From: Tachypleus tridentatus
Taxonomy: Eukaryota; Arthropoda; Merostomata; Xiphosura; Limulidae
Assembly: GCF_004210375.1 (NCBI RefSeq)
Contig: NW_027467782.1
Location: 31,599,276 to 31,663,275 of the forward strand
Direction of reading: 5' to 3'
Length of the DNA: 64,000 nucleotides
Numbering within the stretch: position 1 is the first letter of the stretch; each line of letters begins with the position of its first letter. The notes beneath the pieces were generated by a model. It worked only from the letters and a program-made list of their open reading frames with translations. It had not been told where the DNA came from and searched no databases. This document shows, piece by piece, positions 61,146 to 64,000 of the stretch. The position numbers were made by a program, and so were the translations under genes.

Positions 61146-61489
61146 CAGTAATGAAACACAGATAATAAAATCTTAGATTCACAGTTTGAGCACATTAATC
61201 ACTTGGCTGCACCAAACTAATGGTCCATTATGAAAGATTTTACAAAAGCTCCAGATAAAAGAATAATGTGCAGCAGTATAAAATATGAATGTAAATAACA
61301 AAAACATGATATGAGTATACACATACTTATCTATTCATTTTCTCAAAGTGTAATAGACATATAAAACTTTGTTAGCTAGTCTAATTTATAATGCAAAAAT
61401 ACACTACAGTTCTACAAAACACCTTTATCCAATACATACATACAAGTTTCATATTTTAAAAACCCTTTCAACTCTACAGTTTATCTTAC

Positions 61490-61669
61490 CTGTGAGTTCA
61501 CCATTTTTCCACAATGATTTAATAGAACTTCACTCAGAGATTCAATCAACTTCTTGGGAACAGAAAAGTTTCTACTTTTAAGGTAGCTCATCAGGTAAGT
61601 AAATGTGTCAACAATTGCAACTCCAAGTTTTTCAGTTGTAAGTTGATACAAACCATACCTATCTAAAAT
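61490..61669 (-). CDS. ATR: Probable ATR-like N-terminal HEAT exon
   Basis: It encodes ILDRYGLYQLTTEKLGVAIV then DTFTYLMSYLKSRNFSVPKK and LIESLSEVLLNHCGKMVNSQ. The 60-codon open exon is in phase 0/0, with acceptor TTCTTTCAG and strong donor GTAAGA. The alpha-helical HEAT-like pattern and the position just upstream of the NLS-like exon fit the ATR N-terminal solenoid. Direct residue similarity is weak. It is clearly an exon; its membership of this gene is inferred. Confidence 0.7.
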
Positions 61670-62418
61670 CTGAAAGAATCAACTAGTTCACATACATTTA
61701 AAGACTCACAGAAATGGTTAAGTGAAATGAAATGTAAATGATAAACCTTAACTTTAAAAACTGTACTAGTGATAAAGTATTTTCTTTTCATAAGCCATTG
61801 TGCCAATATCTTATAAAAATAATTCAAAATAAAGAATCTGTAAAGTTTATTTTTCTTTTTTGTCATACTCTTTTCCTTTATATATAAACTCTCAGATCTA
61901 AAGTTTGCAATAGTTAATTTATTTGAAACCTACAACTAGCTAGTAGACAAGCAAAAAAAAGTTATAAAATAAAAAATTATTTTAGTTTACTTTCTGTAAA
62001 TGTAAACATTTTATTGCCTGAAAAAAGACCAAAATAAAACCTGTGTGTTAGCCCGAAACACACTTTCAAAATTCAAATTTAATTCTGAATTTCTTTATGG
62101 TTTGGTATCAAACACTTTCAGAATACTTAGAACTAATTTTACTTTGTTTTGTTCCTACGTTTGATCAGTTTAACAATTATGCAACTAGCTTAAGACATAT
62201 AGCTACTTTAAAAACAAATGTTTTCTTCATGAACACATTGGAAACAAATTATAACAGAAGTTCTTGGAAGGTTTCTGACTTGTTTGAATGAATAACTACA
62301 TACTATTCTGAATAAAGAAAAATAAACCAGTTCTACTTATAAACAATCTCAAATGTGGGAGGTAAAGAAAAAAAATTATTTTTCTAGGTTACACTGAAGG
62401 TAGTAATTATCTTCCTTA
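61670..62418. other. AT-rich sequence upstream of the first recognised ATR-like exon
   Basis: No further 5' exon or promoter was recognised. The ATR initiator exon is expected further right. Confidence 0.4.
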
Positions 62419-64000
62419 GTTGGTTGGTTGGTTGATTTGGTGTTTTATGGCACAAAGCAGCTGGGCTATCTGTGCTAAACATCCAGTAAAAAGATAAAAT
62501 TAAAGTAAAATAAAAGAAAATTAAGGTAAAAAAAAAACAAAGTAAAAAAACCATAAACCAATGTTTACATCTAGTCTAAAGCATTAAAACAAAACTACAG
62601 TAATACAAGTTGTAGAGGACTTTCTGCAGCATAACTGTAATTATCATAACTCGCTAGGAAGATTAAAAGAGATAAGTACGAAAACCATCATCAGTCACCT
62701 GTAGCTGGCCTTTCCAGTCTTGGTTCCAAGTTATTTGATGTTATAGCTATTTTCAAAAAGTAAAGTAATTAAAGTTTTAAAGGAAGTGTAGCAAAATTTT
62801 AATAGTAACTTGCCAGGATGACTAACAGGTAGTTCAAACAGCAGCGTTAGTCACCTAAGTAGACCTTTCCAGTCCTATTTGAGTTACTTGACTTTACAGT
62901 CATTTTCTAATTTCAAATCAAACTAGATAGACTGTGATTCTCCAAAGGGATTCTCATCAAAGAAGGTCTAAAAAAACTTAAATGGCATTAGAAAGACTGA
63001 TGGCCTTTAAAAAAACTAAAAACATTTCCAAGGTGGACAATGTCATTATGGACAAACCTTAGGACAGAATATGGTGAAAATGGCACCATCGTTGATAGTC
63101 ATAACGATGGCAAGAAAGTAAAATGTGGTATACAGTGACCTGAGTATCACACAGACAACATAATGGTGTATCAGTTCCAGATAAATGAAAACAATGAGTT
63201 AAAAAACTGTGACCAATGCATAGTCTAGTTAGAACAACTTCCTCCTTCCGATCCTTACGGTAACAAGGACAGCCAAAGTCTAATACAGGGTTGTATTTGG
63301 AAAAGCATGTTTTTGCATTGCTCACTCCAAATTGACTGCGAGATGGCACAGAGCCAAGCCTTGAATACAGGACCATAGTCCATGTATCAGACAGGCACAG
63401 CGGTGATAGTGCCAGAGCAGATAGACTTAGCTGCAGTGTCGGCAAGCTAGCTCCCATGAATACCAATATGGCCCAGTATCCAGAAAAACTGAATAGAAGT
63501 AGATGATAAAGAGAAATGGGCCAGTCAGTTGTGAATATTGGTGACAACAGGGTGTGAACCAATGTGAAGCGATTCTAGGGCCAGCAGAGAACTAAGCGAG
63601 TCAGTATAAATCATGCAGTTTGAGTACTGCTTAGCTTCTATGTGATCCAGGGCAAGAGAAATGGCATACAGTTCAGTAGTAAACACAGAAGCTGTAGAGG
63701 GATTCTACGTGCAACCATGGTAGAGTCCACACAGTCACCTGATTTTGAACCATCTGTATAAACAGGAATGGAAAGATGGTTCAAAAGATGTTCAGCAAAT
63801 AACAAACAGTATTTCCAATCAGGAGTGTCTACTTTTCTCAGATAGCTTTAAGATAATTCACAATTGGGGATGGTAATAAACCATGGTGGGATGGGCTGAC
63901 CAGTGGATACAGCAATGTTATCCAAGGACAGACCCAATTCATCCAACTATGACTGGATATGAAGGCTAAAAGGAGCAATGGCATACCGTCTGGTCTGAAA
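62419..64000 (-). mobile_element. RNase H-bearing LINE, 3' part, running off the window
   Basis: The 3' end at the left is a (TTGG)n tail then GATTTGGTGTTTTATGGCAC.. (minus orientation). The pol C-terminus and RNase H lie at 63.06-63.78 kb, and the element continues past 64000. It belongs to the same family as the copy split across 18.76-24.1 kb. Confidence 0.88.
63059..63780 (-). pseudogene. LINE RNase H domain and C-terminal Cys-rich region
   Basis: Upstream on the minus strand, IPVYTDGSKSGDCVDSTMVA, TTELYAISLALDHIEA and IYTDSLSSLLA carry the D..E..D RNase H catalytic motifs across frame changes. The 167-codon open frame at 63562-63059 ends with LTRLCIGHSFLTHCFHLSGT, PLCCLCDTQVTVYHILLSC and HRYDYQRW, the His/Cys-rich tail typical of I/Loa/R1-like LINEs. 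The frames are broken, so it is inactive. Confidence 0.85.

Larger units (their letters stand above)
10589..61669 (-). pseudogene. ATR: ATR-like PIKK gene, partial and probably decaying (locus span)
   Basis: ATR is the apical kinase that responds to RPA-coated single-stranded DNA. Its N-terminal two thirds is a HEAT-repeat solenoid, followed by FAT, kinase and FATC domains. Twelve minus-strand exons were placed, most with GT..AG boundaries and compatible phases, aligning in order with ATR from the N-terminal nuclear-localisation-like region to the late HEAT region. Introns are 0.1-16 kb and full of transposons. Two exons carry frameshifts, and several expected segments plus all of FAT/kinase/FATC were not found in the window. 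The 3' half could lie left of position 1, with the TSC22-like exon inside an intron. The evidence favours a degenerating ATR duplicate over an intact gene. Confidence 0.6.

Overview
This is an intron-rich, AT-rich eukaryotic nuclear window dominated by decayed transposons. I read the organism as a chelicerate, probably a horseshoe crab (Xiphosura). That rests on the protein similarities of the two genes and on recalling these tRNA-derived SINE families from horseshoe-crab sequence. No database search was possible, so the species is an inference.

Two host genes are visible, both on the minus strand. The first is a single TSC22-domain-family (TSC22D/bunched) 5' exon at 1241-2767. It carries the conserved N-terminal TSC boxes and ends in a proper splice donor, but its reading frame is broken about seven times. 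The second is an ATR checkpoint-kinase-like gene whose recognised exons run from 61669 (5') down to 10589 (3'). Twelve exons were placed by eye. Eight align clearly with the central HEAT-repeat solenoid of ATR, with consistent splice sites and phases. Two exons (59215-59371 and 10589-10725) contain frameshifts. Several expected stretches were not found: most of the coding sequence between 59.2 and 43.3 kb, about 45 residues between 43.2 and 37.6 kb, about 120 residues between 29.9 and 17.75 kb, and everything after the HEAT region (FAT, kinase, FATC). The simplest reading is that both loci are decaying duplicates, which is plausible in a lineage with whole-genome duplications. Indel errors in the assembly are the main alternative.

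The rest is repeats, mostly inside ATR introns. From left to right these are: three tRNA-derived SINEs upstream of the TSC22 exon (3.38-3.98 kb); a hairpin element (4.55-4.71 kb); more SINEs (7.45-8.94 kb); a 38-bp minisatellite (12.09-12.66 kb); purine-rich unclassified repeats (12.66-14.95 kb); a perfect-TIR MITE (16.68-16.90 kb); a foldback element (17.84-18.01 kb); a jockey-like LINE (19.04-22.36 kb) nested in an older RNase H-bearing LINE (18.76-24.1 kb); a roughly 1.0-1.7 kb dispersed repeat 'D' with four copies (25.6-28.9, 30.3-31.3 and 59.6-60.95 kb); a hAT transposon (39.34-42.53 kb); a large purine-rich block (45.4-51.15 kb); Gypsy-type LTR retrotransposon remains (about 52.0-54.0 kb) followed by a second non-LTR RT fragment (54.3-55.25 kb); a Tc1 transposon (57.99-59.18 kb); and a second RNase H-bearing LINE running off the right edge (62.4-64.0 kb).

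No RNA genes, CRISPR arrays or bacterial-type operons are present. Nothing in the window looks like a new multi-gene system. The most informative signals are the parallel decay of ATR and TSC22 copies and the nested history of mobile elements.
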